DNA from: Melieria omissa
Lineage: Eukaryota > Arthropoda > Insecta > Diptera > Ulidiidae
Direction: 5' to 3'
NCBI GenBank assembly: GCA_963971225.1
Contig: OZ020268.1
Coordinates: 45,329,348-45,393,347 of the forward strand
DNA: 64,000 nucleotides
Shown here: positions 41,901 to 50,276 of the stretch, piece after piece
Layout: every line of letters starts with the position of its first letter
Position numbering within the stretch: position 1 is the stretch's first letter
The notes under the pieces: model-generated
Database searches by the model: none
What the model was told of the DNA's origin: nothing
What the model saw: only the letters and a program-made list of their open reading frames with translations
Position numbers and translations under genes: made by a program

Positions 41901-44265
41901 CACCAAATTGCACATCCAAATCGTCTGCGTAAAGACAAGTTAAATTTACTTGAAATACAAATACCCACAGTGACATTAAACAGCGCTGAGCTTTGAAACG
42001 TCGACAGTTGTTGTTCACTTTTTGGCCCTAAATAATATTTGATTTTCTTTTCTCGATTTCTTTGCAGCAACAAGTTGTCGAATTATCAGGTTACGTTATA
42101 ATATTAGTTGAAAATGTTGAAGGTAAAATTAAATTGTACGGCTCACCGCCCGATCGCGATAATCTGGAAGTGGGCGATGAGATACTCGAGGTCAACGGTC
42201 TGACCTTGGACAATATATCGCGCACCGAAGTCATACGCCACATACACGATGTAAGTATGAATTTTCAAACAACTACATACATACAAATTTATTTATAGAA
42301 AATGTTTATGCTTTTGGAATTTATTTCTTGTTTGAGCTTACAATATTTCAGTCAAAGTGGGAGGCGCGAATGAATTTTGTTGACAGTTAAAAATTCGCTG
42401 ACAATTTCAAACATGACTGAAAATAACTGGACTGGTGAAAGTATGAGGCTCTATTTTTTGATAAAAACTCGGTTTAAAGTCAAAACCGTTTTGCTAAAAT
42501 GTTTGGTTGAAACTTTAAGAAATTATTTGCAAACGAAACTGATTGGTTTTTCAAATAAATGTGAAAATAAAAGAAGCAAGCGAGCGATTGATAGCTCGTC
42601 ATGGACTTCTTTAAGTTCTTTAGTTAATTTACTTGCATTTTTCTTCATTTCAAATGTGCAGGCGCAGATTCAGAAAAATATTTCGGGGGGGGGGTTTAAA
42701 AAGTAATTCTTTAATGTTTATCAAATGCCTTTTAATTTGTATGTAGTTTTATAGTAGATCCAAATATTTCGGGGGGTTTCAACCCCTACAACCCCCCTGG
42801 ATCCGCCACTGCAAATGTGGAAACAGAAATTATGGGCCAATTATCCGAGACGCAGAACAAAAATTAACCGTAACCGCAATATTAGAAATTTTGATTCCCC
42901 AAAACTTCCGTAAACATAAACTTAGAAATCGAAAACGTGAAAAAAGTCAAGTATAATCCAAAAAAGTGACACGCCTATTTTTTGCGAAAACGGAAGTTAC
43001 CCTAACTTTATTGGTTCAAAAGTTACTTAAAAAAGAGCGAAAGCTGCAATTCTATTAAAGTACAAAAATTCTAATTTATTTCATTATCAGTATTTTAAAT
43101 AATACAATTATACACAATCAATGAAGCGTGAATAATGAAATTTTGACAAGTGATCAAGAAGTATTTGGGTTTTAACACGCATCCGTCGTTAACAAAAAGT
43201 TACGAAAGAGTCGTTTGTCAAATCATCAAAAACAAACGTCAAAAAATATCAATGCAAAGTAGTAGTTAAAAAGGAAAAGGGAGGGGAAGTTTATTTTGGT
43301 TTGTGTTTTGCCAGTGAGCCAAAATCTCATTCGATTTCGTGAAAAAATAAAGGCGCAATGACAGTTTGAATTCGGAAATTGTGTCAAATTGACACAAACG
43401 ACGGATGCGTGTTAACATATTTACTTTTCAAGAAAATTCTATATAAATTTTCAAGGATATAAACGATTAAAATTTTAAAAGAACACTTTTGATATCCTTT
43501 TTTTACAAATAGAAAAAAAATCAATTTTATTTAAACTCTTGAGCCTTTTCTCTTTCATTTTATATACATATCGCATTTTCGATCGCATCGCATACATTTT
43601 TATTTTGTATCCCCTTCAAAATTTTGAAGTCCTTTTAAAAGGACAAAGGGTGTAGAAATGGAAAACTGAGTACGCAGTATTACTATGTTTGGTATCTAGT
43701 TTCACGCCCATATGGATTTTTTTTTTAGTTTTTTTTTTTGTTTTAGTTTTTGTCGTACGGTGTAACCAGTTGAACAGCTTTCGGGTACGCCAGGTCGTTT
43801 CAGATGACATATCAAGCTAAGTTATGTCTCGGGTAACTCGGCCCATTAGAAAAAACTTAAAATTTCAGTGGAAGTACCAAGTAACGTGTCAAATACCAAA
43901 TAAGCTGTGCTCACAGAAATATTTTTATTACTGATATTAACTTTTCTGTTAATTCTGATCAACATTTTTTTTATATACTTTTCCATATTGGTTGGTTATC
44001 TATTCTTCAAAACATTGAACGATTTTTGCAAAGTTAATACAAACAGTTTTATTTCAAATTTTCCGAGATGTTTTCGAAAGGATAACCTTGCCCCAACTTC
44101 TCTGACTTTGCGATTCGTGTTTCGTTGGTCTTTGGTTTTGATTTAAAACTAAATTTTTAAACAAGACATATGTGTTTATTTGTAAATCTTTTTTATATTC
44201 TTTTTAGTGCATAAAATCCTGCACAATATGTCTGCGTGTCCGGAAGAAAAACGACAGCCGATTAG
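21260..44265 (+). CDS. PDZ-domain protein, N-terminal part (three exons)
   Basis: Three exons join in phase: 21260-21343 (28 codons, donor GTGAGT), 42068-42250 (61 codons, acceptor TTTGCAG, donor GTAAGT) and 44208-44265 (19 codons plus one base, acceptor TTTTTAG, donor GTAAG). The first exon encodes a short Ser/Thr-rich leader, with an in-frame stop just upstream. Exons 2 and 3 encode a PDZ domain (about residues 29-106): GYVI takes the place of the usual GLGF carboxylate-binding loop, followed by KIKLYG, LEVGDEILEVNGLTLDN and the closing strand TICLRVRKK. PDZ domains bind protein C-termini and scaffold membrane or cortical complexes, but the partner here is unknown. Later exons were not found. 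Joining exon 1 to exon 2 rests on phase, strand and the absence of other candidates, so it is an inference; exon 2 to 3 is much firmer. Orthologue not identified. Confidence 0.6.
21890..22870 (+). pseudogene. Decayed non-LTR retrotransposon 3' end (RNase H)
   Basis: Plus-strand fragments in shifting frames read VFQSKVYAILKVTE, EVCSDSQAALEALENT, LIWVPGR with GVHGNKTVDKLA, then RMVGLITGHNPWG and a Cys/His tail (EEVDSTEHFFCVCPGFPRTRLRILG). This order is the RNase H domain followed by the C-terminal zinc-knuckle region of jockey/R1/LOA-like LINEs. Stops and frameshifts are frequent. The VFQSKVYAILKVTE segment occurs twice (about 21905 and 22090). Confidence 0.75.
23036..23363 (-). mobile_element. 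tRNA-derived SINE, copy 1 (full length)
   Basis: Reading the minus strand from 23363, the tRNA-like head carries an A-box-like GCAGCTCAGCTGGCTAGTGC and a B-box-like AGGTTCAAGACTCC. A unique body follows and the 3' end is GTGCCAGTCAAGAAGAAC, an AAG-type tail. The element is bracketed by a perfect 12-bp target duplication TTGTTTACTATC (23024-23035 and 23364-23375), so this is a genuine retrotransposed insertion and not a tRNA gene. A related copy is at 39234-39475. Confidence 0.9.
25162..25688. repeat. Three-unit tandem repeat (~175-185 bp units)
   Basis: Three successive units start with GGAAAGAGAAGA at about 25162, 25337 and 25520. Each contains a CGTCTAATT or GACTAATTTC block, GTGAGGTT, a GAGGACAATATTT-like block and ATAGAAAAGTGATTCA. 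Divergence is moderate. No coding potential or known element recognised. Confidence 0.85.
25989..26560 (+). promoter_or_regulatory. Candidate initiator region in the long intron
   Basis: A GC-richer patch with TTCAGTTAG at about 26197 (initiator-like), followed by a TCAACTCAAC run and a TG run near 26353. It might be an alternative first exon, but nothing in the sequence proves transcription. Confidence 0.12.
28055..28135. repeat. Dispersed repeat segment, inverted relative at 42918-42980
   Basis: AAAGGCGTGCCACTTTTTC, TTGACTTTTTTCACGTTTTCGAT and surrounding bases recur inverted around 42918-42980 (ATCGAAAACGTGAAAAAAGTC, AAAAAGTGACACGCC). Probably two relics of one unidentified element. Confidence 0.6.
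28947..29102. mobile_element. Short hAT-type MITE, copy A
   Basis: 156 bp starting CAGTGGCGGATTC and ending GAATCCGCCCCTG, with G-rich and C-rich arms (GAAACCCCCCGAAATATT). The 8-bp target duplication TGGATAGC is perfect (28939-28946 and 29103-29110). No coding capacity. Same family as 36499-36627 and 42659-42811. Confidence 0.92.
29320..29385 (+). ncRNA. Possible tRNA-like SINE remnant
   Basis: GTTGGACTACGAATCTGAGAG followed by AGTTCGAATCCTCG resembles the anticodon-to-B-box half of a tRNA. No A-box or acceptor stem is evident, so a functional tRNA is unlikely. Confidence 0.25.
29526..29965. mobile_element. Longer, decayed relative of the hAT MITE family
   Basis: The left part carries CAGAGGTGGATTCAGAAAAGTA and GGGGGGTTTCGAAAAGTAATTCTTTAATATTCATAAA; the right part carries ATTTCGGGGGGTTTCAACTCCC. 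Both match the short MITEs. The roughly 350 bp between them are absent from the short copies, so this may be nearer the ancestral element. Ends are not precise and no target duplication was found. Confidence 0.5.
30677..30870. repeat. Two-copy tandem duplication (~100 bp)
   Basis: CCGTCCATGCTAC, CTTTTAATATT or CTCTTAATATT, and the block from AAAACCTACTAACTCAATAG to CCAGTCTTGTTC occur twice in succession with few differences, indicating a fairly recent local duplication. Confidence 0.85.
32941..32971. repeat. GT dinucleotide microsatellite
   Basis: An uninterrupted run of about 15 GT units. Confidence 0.95.
33791..34011. mobile_element. pogo-like TA-flanked MITE
   Basis: 221 bp with inverted ends CAGTGGTGTCTGGATATGG / CTATACCCAGACACGACTG, flanked by TA on both sides. 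GTTCACTATA motifs recur inside both arms. The end sequence resembles pogo/Tigger-type terminal repeats (family knowledge). No ORF. Confidence 0.85.
34440..35048 (-). mobile_element. 5'-truncated LINE insertion with intact 3' frame
   Basis: Minus-strand insertion bounded by a perfect 13-bp target duplication ATGTCTTAAGTCT (34427-34439 and 35049-35061). The reading frame is open from the truncation point to the stop at 34484. It encodes the C-terminal domain typical of many insect LINE reverse transcriptases: YGAEAWTMTRND, VFERKVLRKIFGPVR, WLRWLGHVCRMDD, GRRRRGRPCLRWKDQVEE. After the stop comes a hairpin-forming AACCCGATAACGGGTT and a (TAAG)n tail. The open frame, perfect duplication and tail indicate a recent insertion. 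The reverse transcriptase core is absent, so this copy cannot move by itself. Confidence 0.93.
34484..35047 (-). pseudogene. LINE ORF2 C-terminal fragment
   Basis: About 187 codons open from the 5' truncation at 35048, beginning SNDVSLEIKRRITLANRC and ending at the stop near 34484. No frameshifts or internal stops are seen. It is a fragment only: the endonuclease and catalytic polymerase motifs lie in the missing 5' part. Confidence 0.85.
35452..35978. mobile_element. piggyBac-like MITE, diverged copy
   Basis: Begins CCCTTTCGACCCCAAAGTTGCC after TTA and ends GGGATCGAAAGG before CTTAA. Blocks shared with the copy at 60699-61095 include AACTTTCACCTATTTGTCAT, GGCGCGTTTGATCAAAA and GGGTAAAATTCGGG. 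No ORF. Confidence 0.75.
36499..36627. mobile_element. Short hAT-type MITE, copy B
   Basis: 129 bp, CAGGCGCGGATCC to GGATCCGCCACTG, flanked by a perfect 8-bp duplication GTTTCGGT (36491-36498, 36628-36635). The interior CCTTTTAATTTGTATGTAG is shared with copy C. Confidence 0.93.
36636..38239. other. Intronic/intergenic stretch without a gene
   Basis: CAA-rich repeats at about 37200-37265 and 37480-37520 and several low-complexity frames. No exon or mobile element recognised. Confidence 0.5.
38240..39220. mobile_element. 981-bp DNA transposon with 27-bp terminal inverted repeats
   Basis: The left end GTAAGGGAGAGGGCTGGGTT and following GTGAACC is mirrored at the right end (GGTTCACACCCCAGCCC, TCTCCCTTAC) with one mismatch in 27. 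The motif GTGAACCA or its complement recurs inside (about 38278, 38629, 38655, 38999). No transposase-length ORF. The target duplication is unclear, so the superfamily is not assigned. A SINE has inserted 13 bp beyond the right end. Confidence 0.85.
39234..39475 (-). mobile_element. tRNA-derived SINE, copy 2 (shorter body)
   Basis: Same head, including the B-box-like GAACCCAGGCTCAATACTCC, and the same 3' end TGCCAGTCAAGAAGAAG as the copy at 23036-23363. About 85 bp of the body are missing. Flanked by a 9-bp duplication TGAGATATC (39225-39233 and 39476-39484). Confidence 0.88.
39485..42067. other. Intronic stretch without a gene
   Basis: CAACAA-rich simple sequence at about 41240-41400 and a TG run at 41710-41730. 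A weak tRNA-like patch is at 40070-40130. No exon other than the one starting at 42068. Confidence 0.5.
42068..42250 (+). CDS. PDZ domain exon 1 of 2
   Basis: Phase-0 exon of 61 codons containing most of the PDZ fold, including LEVGDEILEVNG. Bounded by TTTGCAG and GTAAGT. The domain continues in 44208-44265. Confidence 0.88.
42659..42811. mobile_element. Short hAT-type MITE, copy C
   Basis: 153 bp, CAGGCGCAGATTC to GGATCCGCCACTG, with a perfect 8-bp duplication CAAATGTG (42651-42658, 42812-42819). Sits in the intron that splits the PDZ domain. Confidence 0.93.
43176..43411. mobile_element. TTAA-flanked MITE
   Basis: 236 bp with inverted ends CACGCATCCGTCGTTA... / ...AACGACGGATGCGTG, directly flanked by TTAA on both sides, the target of piggyBac-type elements. 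Its ends differ from those of the CCCTTTC family at 60699. No ORF. Confidence 0.85.
44208..44265 (+). CDS. PDZ domain exon 2 of 2
   Basis: 58-bp exon encoding CIKSCTICLRVRKKNDSRL plus one base, which supplies the last helix-to-strand part of the PDZ domain. Bounded by TTTTTAG and GTAAGT. Confidence 0.85.
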
Positions 44266-44360
44266 GTAAGTGCGTTTGTTTATTGTTTAAACTGTTTCAT
44301 TAAAAAAACATTTAACCAGAGACATCTAGATATATTTAGTTGTTTAATGACACCTTGAAC

Positions 44361-45349
44361 CAGGGGCGTAGCCAGTACTTGGTCATGGGAGGGGGTTTAA
44401 AAAATTGGTTTACCATTTTAGTATTACATGTTTTTTAAAGTACTGCACCTTTAGTAAAACTTTAACAAAAACATTTCAATTGATGAACCAAGTTTATGGT
44501 AATGCTCGTTTATCCCTCAGCAGAGTTCATGAGTGGTACTCGTGATTGAAAAACGATTTTCAGGACATAAACGATCCACCGCAGATTCCATCAAAACTTG
44601 GCGGTAATAAATCATGGATCAGCCAAAATCGCCTTGAAATTGGATTTATCTTTCTTTTTCCCCAGTGATCCCAGGTGCTTCCATCACAATTTTAAATAAA
44701 ACTCACACAATTTTTTTTACGTACCTCAGAATGTGTTCAATAAACCCTTTGGAAAGAAATCTTCTAATATTTTTCATAGTCGCAAAATAAATCTTTAAAA
44801 TTAGGCTTTTTTTTCGAAAAACGGACGTTCACGTTTAAGTAATATTTGGTGAGGCGAAAGTTAAGCTTGTCAAAAACATAACATTATCGCATTTTAACTG
44901 AACATTTTGGCTATCGAAAGACGCCATCTCATCCATAGATAATTGTGACTGATTTTTTTACTTAAAGTCGAAGTTTAACGTTTTCACCTGATGCGGCATC
45001 ATGCGACTTTCACCTCATAAAAAACAAAGGCGTTTTGAGGACGTAGAAACCATCCAAAAGGCTTGTATCGACATCCGGAAGGACATTTCAGCCGATGTTT
45101 TAAAACACTCATTAAACATGCTTTTAGATCATGCAAATAGTTGTACTGAGCCTGAAGGGAACTTTTTAAAAAAATCATATCGGTTTCACCAAAAAAATTT
45201 GTTATTATTCTTTTAAATGTTCAAAGGTGAAAAAATCTATTTGCTAATGTGGGAACGTAGATACCATGCATAGTGATTGAAAATTTTAAATAATTATAGG
45301 CGTTGGGGGGGTTCTGACACCCAAACCCCCTCCCTTGACTACGCCCCTG
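44361..45349. mobile_element. 989-bp hAT-like element enclosing a mariner-like relic
   Basis: Ends CAGGGGCGTAGCCAG / GACTACGCCCCTG with a perfect 8-bp duplication CCTTGAAC (44353-44360, 45350-45357), a hAT signature. It encodes no hAT transposase. Instead 44960-45216 (plus) gives SPDAASCDF in one frame, then KKQRRFEDVETIQKACIDI and NSCTEPEGNFLKK in the next, which resembles the C-terminus of a mariner transposase. Confidence 0.88.
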
Positions 45350-45836
45350 CCTTGAACTACTGAAAATTGGTGTGAATCTTTGTGAATTATGAATCAAGTT
45401 ATTTTTGTATGTAAGAGTTCCATATTCGTGAGTTTAAATTTTAAATATTAATTTTAATATTACTATTATTAAATTTTAAATACTATAAAAGAACTTGAAA
45501 AATCTGGAAAATTACAACTAAAAAGATATATCTTATTAACATTATCAGTTAACAAAAAATATCCTTATTCATAGTGTTTTTTCCTGTATGAATCAAGGAA
45601 CATAATAATCTTTTGATTTTGAAAAATCATAATCCAATCAAATGGTTCTTTTTGTGTCTTGTTTCATGTTTTGAAAACATGAAAAAAGTATATCAAAGGC
45701 AGTTAGCACTTCGAAGCACAATAAAGCCAGCCATTGAATTTTTGTAAATTTTTTTTCGAGAGCAATTAATACAACAAAAGCTCCCGAGTTACTAGTTTTA
45801 AGTCCCTATTGTTCAAAGTTTTGTATGTTACATAAC

Positions 45837-47480
45837 TAAGGTTTTCAATCCCGGGATTCCCGATCCCGAAATCCCGGGATTCCGAAGGCTTTTTGCAACC
45901 TCGAGTCCGGCATTAGTGCCACGGAATCCCGCAATTTTTAAATATGCTTCCGGATTGAAAGCCTCAATATGCAATAATTTCAGATCCAGTCTTGCTGACT
46001 TGCTGACACATTAGACGCTTTAATTTTTTTGAGACATTATTTCAAAAATTTATTCTAAGAATGTGATAAAATGGACTACTCATACATGCCCTTTTCGAAA
46101 TTCACAGGTATCAGTGAATTAGTACACCCCTAGCTTTTTTATATAGGGTTTTTCATTTCGAACCGAAAACTTCCCTGCATTCGAGAACCGCAGCTGTCAT
46201 CTGTCATTGCATTGTGTTAATATTGTAGTTTAGTGTTTGCCATTTATGAAAATGGACCGATTTAGCATCGCTCAACGTGTAAACATAGTGAAAATTCACT
46301 ACAAAAATTGTGAAAATTTGAGCACCACTTTTCGCGTACTAAGAAAGGATTTCGGACGTCACGGAAGGCCTGTTTTGTCAACAATTTCGGATTATTGGCG
46401 AAATTCGAACGAACTGGTTCTGTACAAGATGTACAGAGGCCAATACGTAATCGCCCTGCTCGTTCGGCCGAAAATATTGCTACCGACCGAAAATATTGCT
46501 ATTGACCGTTACCGTCAATTCTGAACGTTATGGCCCTATGATAACCAAGTATTTCTGGCCAGCGATCGAAGATATGGATGTGGAGGAGATGTGGTTTCAA
46601 CAGGACGGAGAATTGCGAACCAGGTTCGATGAACGCATAATTTCGCGTTTTTGTGATGCCAATTGGCCGTCAAGATCGTGCGATCTGAACCCTTTGGACT
46701 TTTTTCTTTGGGGCTACGCGAAAAACCAAGTCTGTGCAGACAATCCGCAGAGTCTGGACAATTTGAGGGACAACATACGTGCAGTTCTTTGCGTCTTACA
46801 GCCTGCTATATGTAAAAAAGTCATCGAAAATTATCTAAAACGAATCGAGGTGTGCCAGGCTGCTCGTGGCGGTTATTTGAATGATGTCATATTCCATTAC
46901 TAATGGCACAAACCAAATATTATTTTGATAATAAAATTTCACCAAATTTCAAATTTTAATAGATTTTTCGTTATTTACTTTTTCGGTTCATGATGAAAAA
47001 CCCTGTATTTGATCTTTCAGGTACTTATTTATACATTTTTTGAATTGTTTCTCTTTTCTTATAAATAAGTGTTTTTGACTTGTATTCTTATTTGTAGCTT
47101 TTATTTTTGCTTATTCGTTATTTTTCTCAACTGATCTCATATCTGTATGCAATGTGTGCAAATGAAGGTAATTCTTCAACTACCAGATTAATTTAGATAT
47201 AAGATATTAGTTTAGATATGTTACTTATATAAGAATTAAAAAAAGACTGCCAAATAAAAAACGCGATTTTCCTTTCACAATAAATAAATGCTCTTTGATT
47301 TTTGATTTGGCTTTCTTTGTATATTAAAACGAAATCATTTCAATTACAACAAATTGATTTAAACAAAGTTAAGAATATAAATCTCGAAAAAACGCGTAAT
47401 ATCCCGGGATCCCGGTTATGCAATTTTTAGAATCCCGAATCCCGGGATTTTTTTTTAATTTTTCGGAATTGAAAACCTTG
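45837..47480. mobile_element. Older hAT-like element split by a Tc1-like insertion
   Basis: The outer ends TAAGGTTTTCAAT and ATTGAAAACCTTG are inverted repeats. Subterminal sequence is full of CCCGGGAT palindromes on both sides (45850-45890 and 47402-47448). Flanking 8-mers TACATAAC and AACATACC match at 6 of 8 positions, as expected of an old duplication. The Tc1-like element 46144-47005 lies inside it. Confidence 0.65.
46144..47005 (+). mobile_element. Tc1/mariner-superfamily element, internally deleted
   Basis: 862 bp bounded by TA on both sides, with inverted ends AGGGTTTTTCATTTCGAACCG / CGGTTCATGATGAAAAACCCT. It carries 46237-46524 (N-terminal DNA-binding part, RFSIAQRVNIVKIHY) and, in another frame, 46496-46903, which includes WFQQDG, WPSRSCDLNPLDFFLWGY and a C-terminus ending DVIFHY. 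The segment between the N-terminal part and the WFQQDG block, including the first catalytic Asp, is deleted. Confidence 0.88.
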
Positions 47481-48649
47481 AACATACCAAAAATTATTTC
47501 CAGCGCCTTGCAGTTGACTGCTTAAAATAAAAAAAAAGAAGAAGCATACCTTCTCCCATTGTGTCTGTCGTTTAATGAGGCAAACAAGAGATGTCGACAG
47601 CCAGCACTCAACACTTGCAGCTTCACTAATTCGGACACACGTCTTATGACTGACAAGCGGTTGACAAGCGTACAAGTCAATTCACATTTACCGCATGCCG
47701 CAAAGCCCACCGATTATGGCCTAAACCCTTATCGACACCAACAAGCATCCACCGAAACCACCGGGATTTGTTCGTTGTTGGATCGCCAGTGCGTCAGTTT
47801 GCTGGTCTTTCTGGCCACCTTTGCTTGCGGTTGCTCCACTTTGTCGTTGGCATTGCCAAGCGGCTCATTGAATTCTCATATTTACCACAAATGGCAGCAA
47901 TTAGCATTGCCATTTGCCACACTCACCTCTAACCTTCGTTTTAGCCTTCTCGTTCCGCCCACCCAACACACCCATGTCGTGCAATGCAACTGCGCCTTGT
48001 TCAACTCAGTCCTCAGCGCACTCTGCATGGCCGCATACACTTTGCAAATGAGTGCATTCTCGTTTGGCCCCCATGCTCACTGCGACTGCCATTTCATTTC
48101 GATGCATTCATTGCCTACCTGAATCCGCACTATCGCACTTCCGTTTCCGCTCTCGCTTCCGTCGCTTTTGTGCCGACAATTTACGTTCGTTGCAATTTTA
48201 CGGCGCATTTGGGGCGTTTTTAATTCGCATTGTGGACTGTCGCCCGACTGCACGTGGCAGTGGTCGGCTTCTGGGCGCTTTCGCGTTCGTTTTCAGATCT
48301 GAGCCTCACGCTTCGCTAAGCTGTGAGTGAGTGCATTGGCGAGCGTGTTTGCTGGCATCGTGGCGCGTGTGGTAAATATTTGTTTGCCTGTGTAATCAGC
48401 TGTGACTGTGTGTGTGTGTGCGTGCGTGTGGTTAACGTGTGCCGGGGGATCGGGGTCTGTGTCAGCGTGTGAGTGTACATGTGCAGTTTTATGCATTCTA
48501 TGGTAACGTGTTGTTGGTGCTTGACGTTTGAGGACAAGCGAGCTGATGATTGTTAATAAAGTGAACGTTGATGGGCGCACGAGGCGGCTTATTGCATTCT
48601 GTTTGTCGTAGTGATTCTTATGGATTGTTGTTTTCAAACTTTCTTATCA
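47481..48649. other. Non-coding stretch without a gene
   Basis: Includes a 187-codon open frame (47559-48122) judged non-coding and a TG run near 48410-48425. No splice-supported exon. Confidence 0.45.
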
Positions 48650-48785
48650 AACTGGCCATAACAGCCAGTTGCCGGGTTTTAGTTTGTTGCGAAATTTCTC
48701 TGCAGGCACTCCTGCTTTGCGCGGCGTTTCTAGTTGGTTAGTCCAAAAGGCGATAGGACATCCCTCAATTGTTTCTTTTTAAGGA
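48650..48785 (-). mobile_element. LINE 3'-end fragment (same family as 34440-35048)
   Basis: ACTGGCCATAACAGCCAGTT, GCCGGGTTTTAG and GAAATTTCTCTGCAGGC, then TGCTTTGCGCGGCG, match the 3' end of the LINE at 34440 with divergence. Only about 130 bp remain, with no tail repeat. Confidence 0.75.
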
Positions 48786-49440
48786 GTGTCCATGACTACA
48801 CCCTCTTCTTTGATTTTTAAAATGTTTTTGGAGCGCATTTCAAGAGTAACTTCAACTTCAACTTGGCATATTTTTGAGTGTACTCCAAAGAAACCCCTCC
48901 CGAAATTCTTTTTAATGCCAAAATGGGCTATTTTGCTGTTGATATTCTTTTCCTCTAAGTTTTTGCTTCATTAAGGACCAAACATTTTTGTTTGGGTTCG
49001 CATCTGGACTTTGAGATGGCCAATTTAGTGTTTCTACATCAAATTTTCTGTAGCCCATTTCAGGCGATTTTCCATATGTTTTCACCCAATAGCGTTTTCG
49101 ACATAGTACTTCAATGAAGAATGCCCAATTTCAGAAGCCTGCGTCGGATAGTGGCCGTTGATACCTCGACTCTCTTCTGCGACAATCTTTCTTTCGTTTG
49201 CTTCAGGCTAAGAGTTGGAGCGTTATCGAACATGCGGACTAACGCCTTCCTGTCTCTGCGTGGCTCATCGTCAACATTTCCGAACTCTTTGAATCGACTG
49301 ACCCACTTCCTCACAAATAAAACTGATGCTTTGTGTATTTGCCACTTGAGGAGGATTGATTTTTGGACCCTTTACCAAAAACACTACTTCGAAACGTTTT
49401 TTAAATATAGCACTCATTTTTATTTGATATTTAGCGTAAA
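48785..49440 (-). pseudogene. Tc1-like transposase relic
   Basis: The minus-strand frame 49314-49111 carries a Tc1-type DNA-binding segment (LSLKQTKERL, STATIRRRLLKLG). Downstream, shifted frames show a NWPSQSPDANP-like block (around 49020) and C-terminal remnants to about 48800. Several stops. Confidence 0.7.
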
Positions 49441-49479
49441 CTTGTACCCAACCAACAAAACAGAAACATGCAAAAACGG

Positions 49480-49559
49480 TTTTTTAATATAGAAGATAAT
49501 GTGATACTAAAACCATGGCAAAACCATGGTATTTTAATATAGAAGATAATCTGATACTA
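49480..49559. repeat. Short tandem duplication at the mariner insertion site
   Basis: TTTTAATATAGAAGATAATSTGATACTA occurs twice about 50 bp apart (S = G in the first copy, C in the second). The sequence after the mariner's right end, TAAAACCATGGCAAAC, matches what follows the first copy, so the mariner landed in a TA of the second copy. Confidence 0.75.
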
Positions 49560-50276
49560 TCAGGTGTACAACTTTGCTTCCGCAGTTTTTTTCCAAAATT
49601 AAAAGCTTTATTGCGAAAAAGTGCTTACAGATGTATTATTCAAAGTATTGTCCGTCGCTAGCGACAACTTTCTCCCATCTTTCCGGCAATTTTCGGATCC
49701 CGGCTCGAAAAAAGGAGTCCTCTTTTGACGCTATCCATGAAGCAATCCATTTTTCCAATTCTTCGAAGGATTGAAAATGTTGATCTGCCAGGCCGTGTGC
49801 CATCGAACGGAATAGGTGGAAGTCAGAAGGGGCGACATCTGGGGAATACTGCGGGTGGGGCAAGACTTCCCATTTCAGCGTTTCCAGGTACTTTTTGACC
49901 ACTTTTGCGACGTGAGGCCGAGCATTGTCGTGTTGGAGGATGACTTTGTCATGTCGCTCTTGATATTGTGGCCATTTTTAAAACGTTGAAACCACTCCCG
50001 ACACGTTCTTTCACTCAGAGCAGCATCACCGTAAGTTTCTGAGAGCATTCGATGCGCTTCAGCTGCATTTTTTTTCGAATTGTAACAGAAAAGTAAAACT
50101 TCCCGCAAATGGCGAGAATTGGGCACATAAACGGACATTTTCGAGCGTGAATAATACGAAAACAAGAACAACTGTCACTGAAACGGCGATGACAATTCGT
50201 TAGGCACTGTCCACACTCACTTTAAAGGCATTACCATCTATGTATTTCAACCAGCCTCAGCCGGTTGTACACCTCA
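49560..50276 (-). mobile_element. mariner element with internal deletion
   Basis: 717 bp flanked by TA. Terminal repeats TCAGGTGTACAAC / GTTGTACACCTCA. The minus strand encodes the N-terminal domain (MSVYVPNSRHLREVLLF, YGDAALSERTCREWFQRFKNG) and, after a junction near 49900, the C-terminal half (LPHPQYSPDVAPSDFHLF, EKWIASW, ERWEKVV). The piece between, holding the first two catalytic Asp residues, is gone. Terminal repeats look intact. Confidence 0.9.

Noticed and set aside
42377..42706. 109-codon plus-strand frame after the first PDZ exon
   Set aside because: Runs through intron sequence into a MITE; the true continuation is the exon at 44208.
47559..48122. 187-codon plus-strand open frame
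   Set aside because: Composition is low-complexity, no domain or splice context is visible, and overlapping frames in the region are equally open.
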